Source: Kudoa neothunni
Lineage: Eukaryota > Cnidaria
Reading direction: 5' to 3'
NCBI GenBank assembly: GCA_964304625.1
Contig: OZ199838.1
Span: forward strand, 15,810,001-15,874,000
Length of the DNA stretch: 64,000 bases
Shown: in pieces, positions 49,201 to 60,043 of the stretch
Numbering within the stretch: position 1 is the first letter of the stretch
Layout: every line of letters begins with the position of its first letter
The notes under the pieces: generated by a model
The model's input: the letters and a program-made list of their open reading frames with translations, nothing else
Told to the model about the DNA's origin: nothing
Database searches by the model: none
Translations under genes and position numbers: made by a program

Positions 49201-51628
49201 GAAATTTTTCTATTTCCAAAAGAAGCAAATTTTAGATAAGTTACAATCTACATCACATGTTTGAATAAGAGAACAATTTCTTAATATTTTTTGAGTATAT
49301 TTTAATAATATTAGTTTTTCTATTATAACAAACTCCCTGTTTTTAACACACAATGTCTATTGCTTATGTATTAATCAGAGCTATTAAAAAAATGATGGCA
49401 GCCAAAATTACCTCCACCGTGGCGTGGTTATGAGGGTTAATATCTGTAACAGGGATCGACAGTCTAATAGGGTTCCTGGGCCAGGTAGCCATGCCCAACC
49501 AGAAGGCGGGAAAGAATATATTTAAATCATTTAGATGTAATAAATTTTTCACAATACAATTAAAAATTAGATTAGTAAATTTATATTTTGAAATTTAAAA
49601 GAAAACATTTTTATTTCAAAGAGAAAAAGAAATATAACAAACGTGAAAGTTTGACATTTTCTATGAAGGCATCACTAAATTTATACAATTTTTTATTTCA
49701 AAGTTAACCTGATATTATCGATGCTGAATTTAAAGTTTTTATATTTATATAATGGTTTTAAATCGTAATGAACAATAATTAAACGTTTCTATTATTTACA
49801 ATAAAACTAATATCATACAATCAGTAAAAATAAAAGATTAGTTTGGGGTAAAATTTTAATCTTTTTTTTAACACTTTTATATTTAGAAAAAGGAGATAAC
49901 AATTAATTAGCTTAATTCATGTTGCTATTAAGTATATTTATATGCTGAAGAGATTGACATTAAAAATTGAGAAATTATACAAATACCGTCAACAAAAAAT
50001 TAACTTTATCATTGAAATCCCATGCGGGTTGGCTGTTGCCGACCTCTGATCCGTAGTTTTACATAATTACACTGTAATTTCAACATTTGTAGACCTAGAC
50101 AAGGCTATTTTTACCGCCACAAATGTATAAAGCATATGATTCGCGTTTTATAATACAGAAATTATTTTATTATATAAAATTCAAATTATTATTAATATAT
50201 TATTAAATTACTCATTAAATTGATGAATAGGACATTTTTAAGTAAATATTAAAATAAAGGATGATTAAATGATAAAATCAATAATTTTTGCATAAAAACA
50301 ACTCAAGAAAATCTCAGGTTTTGGAAAAAAGTAGCAGTTCATGTTAGTTAAATCAATTTTATGAAATATTTACTACTTTAAAAGAGATATTTTACCGTTA
50401 GAATAGCTTAAAAGGAAGAATGGATTATAGAGATTAATAAGAATAGATATTGCTTATTTTTTAAGCCCAACATTGCTGTTACATCAATCTCGCCAAATAG
50501 CCTCTAAGAGACACATATGATGGTTTCATACAATACGAAGATACACACTATTTGGTTGGGTACATTCTGCCAAAAAAATCTAGTTTACTGGGTGGATTTC
50601 AAACGAAAATAATAAATTGGAACAACAAGTATCAGGTAATAGGCGCTGGCTGGCACGATAACATGCGACATAAATACATTAAAGAAGGTGTTAATCCAAA
50701 GGTAAAAACTAGTTATGATTCTGGTGACTGATCAACAGTAATTTTTAAGCATCCCACAAATTTTGCCTTCCACCTCACCCCAATAGAAGAATGCGCTACC
50801 GCTTACCTGGGTCTGGTATTTCGCGATGGAAATTATACTGATCATGAAAGTTGTATTACCAACATCGAACGATTAATATCTATATATCCATACAAAACAT
50901 ACAAATCTTTTAGAGAGAAACCTTGCATTGAAAAAATAGCAAACATTATTAAAAAAAATGCAACGTTGTCACAAAAATTATGTAATGTCAATGCTGGAGT
51001 TTCATTTCCTATTTTTGAGCCAAATAATAAATTCATTGTAATTACAGCATTCATATAATGGCTATTACGTAAATAATAGATATATTTACCCGCAAAAGAT
51101 GAATCCTTCGAGAGACTTCCATTTACTTTAGAAGAAATTCAAAGAAGAATTAATGTAAAATGTGAAGTGTATCGTTCCACTAGTGCGGTGGTATTTCTCA
51201 TTCCTCATTAGCACCGAAATATAACTATTTATAGTATAAACTTGAGCATTTTTTCTCCAAATGTTTAACCACCCAATATTATTTGGCATTCTCCCAAGAT
51301 TTTATCACAAAATATAAATTATCAATCACTTTAAAAGTGAATCCAATATTAGTTGTTATTTATAAAATATATTTAGAAGCACGACTTCGACTGGTTGTTT
51401 GGATATGCCATGACTGATCCCCGTCCTCGATTTCGAGCAACCGTTTCCAATCTTTCCAGAACTATGCCTGAGTTCAAAGACTTTATGAGTGGTGGTCCCT
51501 TATCTAAAGAAACGATTATTGGAATAGCTGTTGGAGTTACTATGTTTTGGCTAGTGACATTCCTTGCTGTTTTCATATTTCTGAAGAGAAAAAAATTGTT
51601 TCGGAATTTGAATACTGGCGATGCTTGA
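46254..51628 (+). CDS. ENTPD/CD39-like membrane protein with altered apyrase motifs, 9 exons
   Basis: Exons are 46254-46355, 46399-46513, 46565-46712, 46755-46905, 50501-50701, 50750-51037, 51080-51187, 51235-51336 and 51377-51628. All phases agree, giving 488 residues (CD39 is about 510). An N-terminal hydrophobic segment is followed by YGVIIHRMENTLMGYIYKF, aligned to CD39 YGIVLDAGSSHTSLYIYKW. IHIEFLGQQLWR aligns to VYLGATAGMRLL, and KFFVVPDIASEVAYRF to the ITGQEEGAYGW block. YDGFIQYEDTHYLV aligns to FGALDLGGASTQVT, and KHDFDWLFGYAM to SDAGWTLGYML. A C-terminal membrane span lies at about 452-474 with a basic short tail. CD39 enzymes hydrolyse extracellular nucleotides. Here the phosphate-binding DAGSS and DLGGAST and the ATAG motif are replaced, so catalysis is doubtful, yet the frame is intact. 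Possible roles are nucleotide binding, scaffold or decoy. The 3595-nt intron 4 carries a piggyBac fragment. An alternative start is 46302. Confidence 0.72.
47356..47380. repeat. (AT)n microsatellite in ENTPD-like intron 4
   Basis: About 25 bp of alternating AT within the long intron. Confidence 0.85.
48317..49441 (+). mobile_element. piggyBac fragment in ENTPD-like intron 4
   Basis: The left end TTAACCCTCATACACACG at 48317 is followed by an imperfect GGGGTC/GACCCC hairpin. Coding relics are MDSEYDPHFEEANF near 48520, VEYTNKYIENEF near 48835 and MDMRNYWCLQPQ near 48940, matching the N-terminal third of piggyBac transposases. The right boundary is uncertain. TATGAGGGTTAA at 49430-49441 mirrors the first 12 bases of the left end but lacks the hairpin. 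The catalytic core is missing, so this is a deletion derivative. Confidence 0.55.
50019..50047. mobile_element. Orphan hAT-type MITE end
   Basis: GGTTGGCTGTTGCCGACCTCTG is the right-end motif of the hAT MITE group at 19557-20076. No matching left end is found nearby, so only a remnant is called, within intron 4 of the ENTPD-like gene. Confidence 0.4.
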
Positions 51629-51825
51629 AATCAAATAGTTGTTTCATCAAAACGTACCTCTAATATACGAACATATTTTATTGAAATTATTTATTTAATT
51701 ATTCATTTTTTAAATTTATTTATTTATAATAATTATTCTTTAACTATATAATTAAAGAAATTTTTTTATGTGAATTGTTGATCATTAAATATTTAATTTG
51801 CTTGTTGTGCAAAAATATTTAGTCA

Positions 51826-52915
51826 TCTACATATATAAAATCCTTTTTTTGTCAGGGTGTCCACAAGTGCGCGTATGCGGCTAACATTTTTCCCTTATAG
51901 AGAGACATTTACAAAATTTTTTAGAAATCACCACGTTTTAAAAAATCTTTAAATCGTTTCCGCACTACCAAATGCTCCCAAACGTGTTTAGAAAATAGTG
52001 ATGTTGTCGATTCAAAGTTTGTTCAGCGGATTACTTGAGTTCAACAATTGGAGTAACACCTGCTTAAGACTTGCTGATGGTCGATTGAAGTTAATTTTCT
52101 CCATTATATGATCTATCAAATGTTGATTAACTGATGCCATCTGACTTTGGATATAAATTTAGTGTGTAAATTTAGGTGTTCTCGCAGATACACTCTCTAT
52201 ATCGGGAGTTTAACGTATTTGACATGATAAGTATATTTTAAAAGTTATATTAATTTTTTAAAATATGAGAAAAAGCCTATATTTGCGTCATTAAGGGCAA
52301 GTTGGTAGAACATGCTATAATGAGATAGATTGAAGCTTTATAATAGAAATACTGCGTCGTAGTTTTCATTGAAATTGTCCGCTAAGTTGAACTTTCTGTG
52401 ATTAAATTCATTTCAGATGGTTGTACTTTTACTTTATCTAATTATATAAATTATTTACGTTGATATTGAAGCGATTTGTAGCTATTTGTGAGAAATAGTG
52501 CATTAATGTTTATGCCGGGCCAATCGATGCTAATTTTAGCAATATCATTTAATTTTCATGAGTTTTCTTCTATCTTAATCACTTTTTCTATTCTTTGTCT
52601 CTCAAAAACTTGGCGATGTACACAGTTTTCGAGCCAGGCTAGAAATCGACTTTCAAAAATACGACGCTGTCCTTAACATATTTAGCGTTGGGGACGGAGC
52701 CACGAAATTTTTAAATGAACGCCGGAATTGGAAGACTCCTTCAAAGAAATGATTATAATCTAAATTTCATAACCCAAATCGTTTATGTTGCTTAAAACTT
52801 TTTTGTTATTTTATTTCTGTGGGTTAATTCGAAATTTCAATGTATTTTTTTAATTTTATTAAAAAACGTCTCTAGATGAAATCTTCCCCAAGCATCGCTG
52901 GGCAGTTCGCGCTAG
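51826..52915 (+). mobile_element. Non-autonomous Helitron with both termini
   Basis: The 5' end is A|TCTACATATATAAAATCC and the 3' end is a GCATCGCTGGGCAGTTCG segment closing in CTAG|T. Insertion between host A and T, the 5' TC and the 3' CTAG after a short structured GC-richer stretch are the Helitron rules. The 1090-bp interior has no long open frame. An interior patch around 52600-52730 is richer in GC. It lies just 197 bp past the ENTPD-like stop codon. The replicase fragments at 13577-18800 show that Helitrons were active in this genome. Confidence 0.72.
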
Positions 52916-53599
52916 TTTTACTAAAATTTAATAGTTTAGTCTTATAATTAATAGATTAAAACTTATTCACATTATTTCTGTGTCATGATATATCCAAATT
53001 TCAACGATTCCTTGTTTTATAAAACTATCATGTTATCATTTATGTTAATCGTTTTATTTTTTTAATTCTTAGTATAACTAAACTAGGCCATATCCTTAAA
53101 GTTATGTTATAACTGATAATTATTGAGACGATTAAAACCATGTTGAAAGAAATAAGCTTTCAACCATATTTATATTCTGGTTAAAAACATTTTCAGTTAT
53201 AATTCAAATAAATACATTTTTACTTATTTAGACTCAACATTATTCTTTATTTCTAAAGATGTGTTGTAAACATATCTTAGTGTAAATCAATTATGGATTA
53301 TCTAACTTCACCGGAGTTATCTCCTGTTAGTGCGATGGCCGAGTAGTCTAATATTGATATTAAAAGTGGTGTAGAAGTTTCGATTTTGTTACATTCAGTT
53401 AAAAACGAAGCATTTATATTTGTTACATCCACCCTTTGAAGTTTTGTTTGGATAAGTTTAATTGGTAGTGTCTCCCGAAATGGTTACGATATTTTTAAAA
53501 AATTCGTTTGTCGTTTGGTTATTTTAAACATATATTCTAATGACAAAAAGATTAATCCATATTTCTACCAAAACTTAGAACCATACTCAATCATTATAG
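52916..53599. other. Intergenic stretch, nothing firm
   Basis: AT-rich sequence with short relic-like pieces near 53450-53600 that could be piggyBac debris leading to the orphan end at 53600-53677. Confidence 0.35.
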
Positions 53600-53677
53600 T
53601 AGAAAACCACTGGGGTCGTTGACCGACCCCCAACGGAACACACGTAAGTTTGTTGAGCACGATCCTTTGAGGGTTAA
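53600..53677. mobile_element. Orphan piggyBac right end
   Basis: GAGGGTTAA at 53669-53677 is preceded by a hairpin GGGGTCGTTGACCGACCCC and GGAACACACG, the same subterminal arrangement as the left end at 48317. No left partner is found nearby in proper orientation. It could pair with 48317, but that would enclose five exons of the ENTPD-like gene. Confidence 0.5.
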
Positions 53678-54028
53678 AAGCGTAGAAGAAATGAGAACAT
53701 TTAGATTCAAAGTCTCGTTAATAATTGCTAGTGTACAGAAAAATGTTCTATAATGATTTCTTAAGATTTTAAGTTATTTGTTTTTGCTGAATCTTTTCTT
53801 TCCATATTTCGATATTTAACTTGTAAGTTGCAAATTATGATGATTAGTTCAAGTTGGTGATGTATGAGTACAATACATTCTTTCATTACCCATACATTTT
53901 CATTAAAATATGATTTATGTCAGATGATCACGCAAAATTCGAACGTAATAATAAGTAAAGCGACTAGCAATTATACAATTTATTCGCTTTTTATTCGTAG
54001 ATATTATAGTTTATATTATGCACATAAG

Positions 54029-54056
54029 ATACGGAGCCGCAGGTTGCTTATCCCTG
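54029..54056. mobile_element. Orphan hAT-type MITE end
   Basis: GGAGCCGCAGGTTGCTTATC then CCTG matches the right-end pattern of the hAT MITE group with a few changes. No left end was found. Confidence 0.35.
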
Positions 54057-54277
54057 CAAAAAAGGAATATGAGAATTTTTACATTAAATATCAAATAATA
54101 CATCAATATAGAAACAAAATAGTCAATTTGAAGCCTTAAAATATCTCAGTCATTACCGGTAGGGTCAATTAATGAACCCATTTTTGTTGTCATTAATTCG
54201 TTATTAAGACAACATTAATTTAAAAATTTCCCATCACAAATATTTCTTTAATAATAATATTTTTGGGAAGTATTATA

Positions 54278-56027
54278 CAGTAAGGCCTCGATATAGGGAG
54301 GTTTTTTGTGGGATGCAAATCATCGTGCAATAGCAAGGCCCTTCGCTCGCTCGCTCGCTCGCTCACACAATATTAATATTAAAATTTTTTAACGAAATAA
54401 TTATCTTTTTTATTTTTTTTTGAGTTTTAAATATTTCTTATAAAGATCTATTACAGGGTGAAGAGAGATCATGGCTGAAGACTTCTCTAATGGTGTTGAT
54501 TGAAACTTTTAGTTGTTTCGTTGAAATTGTTTTTTTTTTCGAAATCCAAGTCGCCATCTTAATTGTGAACAGGAATTTTTTGGTTTTTTATGTCAGAACT
54601 CTCAGATAAATTATCATAAACAGTTTCGACCTCTTCCATATCATCAACATCATGGAGACCGTCTAAAATAATCGAAGCAAACAAGACACAATTAGTACCA
54701 TCAATAATTACATACTTTTCATAATTAGAACCAATGAATGATTTTTTATTACATATATTAAATATTTTTAATCGAATAAACCATAATTATCGAAAATAGG
54801 AGAATTCTGGAAACAATTTACGATAACAAACAGAGCTACTGACTGTTTCCTAAACATTTCTTAGAGGATTTTAACATCATTATATAATGTATTTCGAAGT
54901 ATTTGTGGAATCCACGTTAAATAAAAGAATTTTGTATGAAATTTATGCATAATTAGCTTTGGGACTATGAATAATGTCGAGTTCAATTGGATGCACGAAG
55001 CTGGTTGCAATTTTTGGGAGAAAAATTCATTTGATATTTTTAAATGAATTATGTATTGGGGTTGAGAAAGGTATTGATCTCGTAGCATAATAATCGTTTC
55101 CATGTTGTGTAATAAATTTATTATCACATAAGAAATGGATGCAGATATTCGAACATTTTGTTTAAACTTACTAACAACACAAAGCAGTAGCTTTTGGCCG
55201 TAAAATGAGGTAGTTGCCACAATGGAATTTTTTTCCAACCCCTCTCTTAGATTTCCTTTTAAATGTATAAGTAAATTGGGAAAGTTTTTCGCAATAAAGA
55301 GTAGATTTATCAGGATTGAAATTATTTGGAAGACTGTAAATACTTATTTCCCTTGAAATTTTTTCAATCCATTCATTAACTAGCATATGAGCGCTAGCTG
55401 TCTTCATCGATCTTGCTGCTATTTAAGCTCAACCGCTTTTGAATTTACAAAACCACATATTACTAAAATGAAATTTGTTGTTTGATTCTTGTTTGCTCAG
55501 GAATTGCCTTTCTTTAAATTAAATTTTGACATTTTTTTCTTTTTTGTTCGCACGCTAACGATCCAATTATACAACTCACTCTCAATCTGGGCGCATTTTC
55601 CATGAGAAATTCGTATTCAGTCAATCAAAATTCTTTCACACACCAGGCAACTTTTTTTGTTAATATCATTCAGAGAGAGGAGAATGACCTATTTTTATTT
55701 CTCAAAAACTAAAATCTAGTCAATACTTGGTCTTGTTAGGTTAAAATGCTTCATTATCATCATATTGACATCCGGTATTGCTTTAATATATTCGTAATAT
55801 TAAATTATTCGGATTTTTTCTTCTATGCTTCTCTGAATTATTCCTAACATTATTTTTTTAACACGCAAAATATAGAACTAATCGGATAACTTTACCAAAA
55901 ATTAAATACAGTATTTTCAGCTTGTTAAAGGCTAATTAACAGAATATGTAGAACATTTTATTTTAGAAAACAATGAAAAAATCACCAATTATGTTATATC
56001 AAGTTACGCAATATCGAGGCCTCACTG
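54278..56027 (-). mobile_element. Tigger/pogo-type element, second lineage
   Basis: TA duplications sit at 54276-54277 and 56028-56029. Inverted ends are CAGTAAGGCCTCGATATAGG and CAGTGAGGCCTCGATATTGC. The transposase relic is on the minus strand. 55171-55407 reads into FNPDKSTLYCEKL (the DES/DET block, now DKS), then KRKSKRGVGKK. 54861-55238 carries FFSQKLQPASCIQLN, matching the LPP..T..LQPLDQG block around the third catalytic residue. It is broken in several places. The termini differ from the element at 41979-43960, so two Tigger lineages are present. A (CGCT)n run lies at 54344-54364 near its left end. Confidence 0.85.
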
Positions 56028-56029
56028 TA

Positions 56030-56351
56030 TTAAATTTTCCAAATTTATGGCCGTTTATAACTTTTCAATGATGCAAGTAGTGCTATTTTTACCTTATTGG
56101 AACATGAAAAATTATTATTAAGATTAAAATAAAAAAATTTCCATGTCATTGTTCGCTTTATGACTGTAGTTAGGATTCAAAATATCAGTGAAAAGTCAAT
56201 AATAATGAAACATAATTTATTATTATACAAAATATAAGAAAATCAATTAAACACACACAGAAGGAAAGTATCATTAAAAGCAAAAAAATAATTGAATGCA
56301 AGGTGACGGTTAGATAAATAAGTTGATTACCAACTAAGAACTAAGGGAGGA
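56030..56351. other. Spacer before the aldo-keto reductase gene
   Basis: 3' flank of the minus-strand AKR gene. Nothing else is recognised. Confidence 0.4.
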
Positions 56352-57435
56352 TTAATTGAATACTTCACCATCCCAATAGTCGTCCACAGTTTTCCCCTCG
56401 ATCAAGAACATGTCAAAGTCGAGGTATCTGCACTGAGTCTTCATGTTTGAAAGGGTCTCCACATCAGCATTAGGGAGAGTGATATTTGCCGCAGCCAAAT
56501 TCTCAATCATGCGAGCTTTGCTCGATGATTTCGCCAACACAGGTATTCCACGTTGAATACTCCAAGCAATGAGTGCCTAATTTGGTGATGAATGTGAACC
56601 ATCCGATTTGATATAGGAGATTACTTGGGCAGGGGTTATATTGTTTCTGTTGGCAATGTCAACAACAATAGGATCTTTAAGTAGAACAGGAGCAGATGGC
56701 TTGCCGAAATCCATACTTTGAGAACCCGGCGAGCCCAAAGGGGAATAAGCAATAAGTTGGATTTGGTGATCTCGACAGAATTTAACGAGTTTGTGTTGGG
56801 GCAAATAAGGATGTAACTCCACTAAATAAGATTATATATCTCATAAAATTGAAAGATTGCAAAAAACCTTGGTTAACATGAGGTACAATAGAAGCCTCAT
56901 CAAGAAGCCACTGCAGTTTGGTAGTGGAAAAGTTGCTCACACCAATGGATTTGCATTTTCCACTATCGTAGAGTTTTTCCATGGCACGCCAAGTTTCAAC
57001 GACCCATTCTCGCTTAAAATATTGACTTTCAAACAAGCTGGAAGCGTTTGGATCACATCGAATGGGATTATGAACCAAATAAAGGTCAAGGTAGTCAAGG
57101 CACAAATCTGACAGGGTTTGTTGAAGTCCTAAGCCAACTCTGTGTGGTTCGTGGTAGTTGGACCAAAGTTTTGACGTGATAAACAGTTGATCTCTGTTTT
57201 TTATGGTGGAAAAATACTTATGTCCCAACTCGTATTCATTCCGATAAACCAGTGCACAATCAACGTGTTTGTAGCCTACGTCGACAGCTTTCTCCACAAG
57301 ACCGACGACAACATCAGCTGGAATTTGCCAGGTACTAAACAATATTAATCGAATATCGGTATTAAAACACAGTTTATACCCAAATCCAATGCTAGGAATA
57401 TTCTGACCAGTTCTTGGAATGGTAAACGGCGTCAT
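56352..57435 (-). CDS. Aldo-keto reductase, 4 exons
   Basis: Exons are 57380-57435, 56868-57334, 56625-56821 and 56352-56576. Introns are 45, 46 and 48 nt, all GT-AG. They join in frame to 314 residues, the normal AKR length. The family reduces aldehydes or ketones with NADPH on a TIM barrel in the cytosol. The catalytic tetrad is visible: Asp and Tyr in HVDCALVYRNE, Lys in FITSKLW and His in DLYLVHNP. Other family marks are IPSIGFGTWQ at the start, the GKCKSIGVSNFS signature, VNQVELHPYLPQ, and QRGIPVLAKSSSKARMIEN (the IPKS motif with Ala-Lys in place of Pro-Lys), which binds the 2'-phosphate of NADPH. The ATG at 57435 is the only good start. It is distant from named animal subfamilies, so the substrate is not assignable. 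Confidence 0.92.
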
Positions 57436-58388
57436 AACACTCGATAATCCACTCGGAAACGTATTCTGGCTTGAGAGTTATCTCACGTTTGTGATATTTT
57501 TGGGGTTTATTTAAAAAATTTCAGATTTGAATTAAATAATGTTATTATAAAATGTATTTATCGTTTTAAAACTATTTAAAGAAGTATATTCAATGTAAAT
57601 CTGATAAATGTAAATCAGTTTGAGATTAGCTATTATTTATTAGAAAATAAGTGGTTATTGATACAGTAAATAATATTAGTGTTTCAATAATTTTTAAGCT
57701 ATTAAATTATTCATAGTCAGTCGTTATTCTTTTAGGGGTAGGAGAAAAATAAATATAACGGGTTCTAAAATTTTTAAGCTGTTCATTGCTTAGGAGTAAG
57801 AGCTGATGGGATTAAAAATTCACATTACACAAACCTACGTGTCCATTTGGATTAAAATTTACTCTACCAATTGCGTCCACCAGAAAGAAATTGTTGTTGA
57901 GAAAGTTAACATATAAGTTTCTATGCTAATGACTTATGTTACTGTTAAGATCAAATAACATTCTTATTATTAGCACTATATGTATATCTATAAAGCTGTT
58001 TTTATAATGGTCTTTAAGATTCAGAATATTCTAGATGCATCTAGGCGGATGATAGGTTATTATAAAAGCTTTCAATGTATTCTATGTTAAATTAGAACCA
58101 TCTGGAAGTCCTAACGATTATCTTTTCTTTGATGACCATAAAATATTTTGACATTTTTCTAATATAATCAATATTATATTTTTTTTGTCTTATGATAATT
58201 CTATTATCAGGCATACTTATTAGTTGGGCATGCAATTTTCGACGTTTATTTTTATTCCAACTCGACGGTTTTAAACGAGCGAAATAATACAACATTTAAA
58301 TTCGACTTTTATTGACTTTTATTTAAAAAAAAAGCAGTAATTTACAATAAATTGATTGCAGAATTTTAATTTTAGTCATAATGGACCA
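57436..58388. other. AKR upstream region with dispersed repeats
   Basis: 5' flank of the AKR gene. 57790-57860 resembles 21563-21645. 57945-58120 is a second copy of the Merlin-tail repeat. No gene is seen; the minus frame at 58092-58295 overlaps repeat and is not called. Confidence 0.45.
57945..58120. repeat. Dispersed repeat with degraded heat-shock elements (copy 2)
   Basis: Same order as 16625-16805: ATATGTATATCTATAAAG, then GAATATTCTAGATG (first two HSE units kept, third lost), GTATTCTATGTTAAA and AGAACCATCTGGAAG. It lies about 510-685 bp upstream of the AKR start codon. It is probably a piece of a Merlin element tail. Confidence 0.7.
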
Positions 58389-58532
58389 TTAACCCTCTAA
58401 GGCATCAAAAAGCGAACTTCCTCCTAAGATTTATTTGAGGTGAAATTCACCGGTAATGGTAGGGGAGACGGCAACCTGATTTTAACCTCTATACTTCATT
58501 TAATTTCCCGATTGTTTATAATATAATAAATG

Positions 58533-58709
58533 AATGCCGAGAGGAAGAATTCAGATAATTATGATATCATCTAATTTTGTTACGAAAGTCCGAATACAAT
58601 GGCGTCGACTCACGCGAAACCTTCGTTAATTTTCCAATAACCAATGAAAACCCACTTTATTGTGCACACTTTAACTTCTCAATTTATAATACGCCTTAAT
58701 AACATTTTT
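58533..58709 (+). repeat. Left inverted arm
   Basis: Pairs with 59863-60043. It contains ATGGCGTCGACTCACGCG and an inverted CCAAT pair (CCAATAACCAATG). Only a handful of substitutions over 177 bp separate the arms, so the duplication is recent or maintained by conversion. Confidence 0.85.
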
Positions 58710-58881
58710 GGAATAAATTGGTTGATTTAAATAACAAAATATAAAAAATTTAAGCGAGTAATTTATCAAATTTCTCGCGCGCTAGAGAAAATGAGTTCTT
58801 TGAGTTTTATTAACGGTGGCGATTTTTTTATTGATTAATAATCCCATTAAATTGTTTAATATACTTGTAGAGAAATAATAC

Positions 58882-59130
58882 CTGTTTCCTCTTCATTTTA
58901 GGTGCAACAATTGTTACAAATTCAATTGTTTTTCCCTCATCAAAAGGAATTTGAACGTCCAAAGGCCAATACCTAAAATTAAATCTCATAAAAGGAATGA
59001 TGTGGATTATTCATTCAGTTATTATTTTAAAAAGTAATTGTTTTATATCTAAATACTAGCCTCGCATTCGAAGATGTAAAACTAGCGTATCTCCACGAAG
59101 TGGAACTTTCTTTTCAGGTTTGAATTTGTT
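58882..59130 (-). other. Exon-like sequence inside the composite element
   Basis: Two coding-looking pieces lie on the minus strand. 59059-59127 reads FKPEKKVPLRGDTLVLHLRM. 58882-58972 reads YWPLDVQIPFDEGKTIEFVT and on to KMKRKQ, bounded by TTTTAG and GTATT. Codon use is far richer than in the surroundings. The first piece ends in a stop, so the two do not join cleanly. The family is not recognised. The LRGDTLV stretch is faintly like an Sm-type second motif, but too short to call. It may be a captured host gene fragment. Confidence 0.3.
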
Positions 59131-59862
59131 TCATCCCTCTCCGAACATAACGATGAACAAAATATATAAAGTTATTTTCAAATGGAGAATGGGTAAAACT
59201 ATTTTATCTGCCTCAGAAAATATTAATTTGATCGCAAAAATAACCGAGGACGGTATTTAAAAGGAGATTTTCGGAAGACAGTCCAAACCACATAATTTAA
59301 TAAAAAATTATTGTTAAATACCTCATAAATATAAAAAAACATCTTTATTTATAAAGTTTCCTCCAAAACTAAGTACATTATAGAATATAAGCCCTATGAT
59401 GTAATCATTAGTTTTATAAATATTAGAAAAGATTGAACATCAAAATTAAAACTGCACATATTTAAAAAAAAGCGGAGAGTGCAATATGTATTTAATATAA
59501 TATTACTAAATTCCTATTTTCGTTGCTTCTTTTATTTTGTATAATTAACTTACGTAAAGAGTGTTTCCTTAAAAAATAATTTCTAAAAGATTTTCTTTAA
59601 CACATATCAAATGCAATGAAGATTGAAGATTCATTGTATTATCGATATAAAAATTTCATGATAAAATGATTATAACTTTTTTTATAATTCAAATAAATTA
59701 ACCAAAAAAATATACAAACTACAAAAATTGATAGCTTATTGCAATTTTCTTTTAAATGGTTCATAGTCGATATACCAATTATGATAGAGAAGATAATTTA
59801 TAATAAGATGCGTAAGGTTTAATTAAACGTCTGAGTTGTACAATTATGGAACGACCCACCCC

Positions 59863-60043
59863 AAAAAATGTTATTAAGGCGTATAATAAATTGAGAAGTT
59901 AAAGTGTGCACAATAAAGTGGGTTTTCATTGGTTATTGGAAAATTAACGAAGATTTCGCGTGAGTCGACGCCATTGTATTCGGACTTTCGTAACAAAATT
60001 AGATGATATCATAATTATCTGAATACTTCCTCCTCTCGGTATT
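59863..60043 (-). repeat. Right inverted arm
   Basis: Reverse complement of 58533-58709 with a few changes and small indels. Confidence 0.85.

Noticed and set aside
49364-49552. Minus-strand hydrophobic 62-residue frame as a membrane protein exon
   Set aside because: It lacks an ATG, overlaps a piggyBac-like TTAACCCTCATA end, and has no recognisable family.
56857-57111. Plus-strand frame inside the aldo-keto reductase gene
   Set aside because: It is the antisense shadow of exon 2 of the AKR gene.
58092-58295. 67-residue minus-strand ORF
   Set aside because: It overlaps the Merlin-tail repeat and has Lys/Asn/Ile-rich AT-driven composition.
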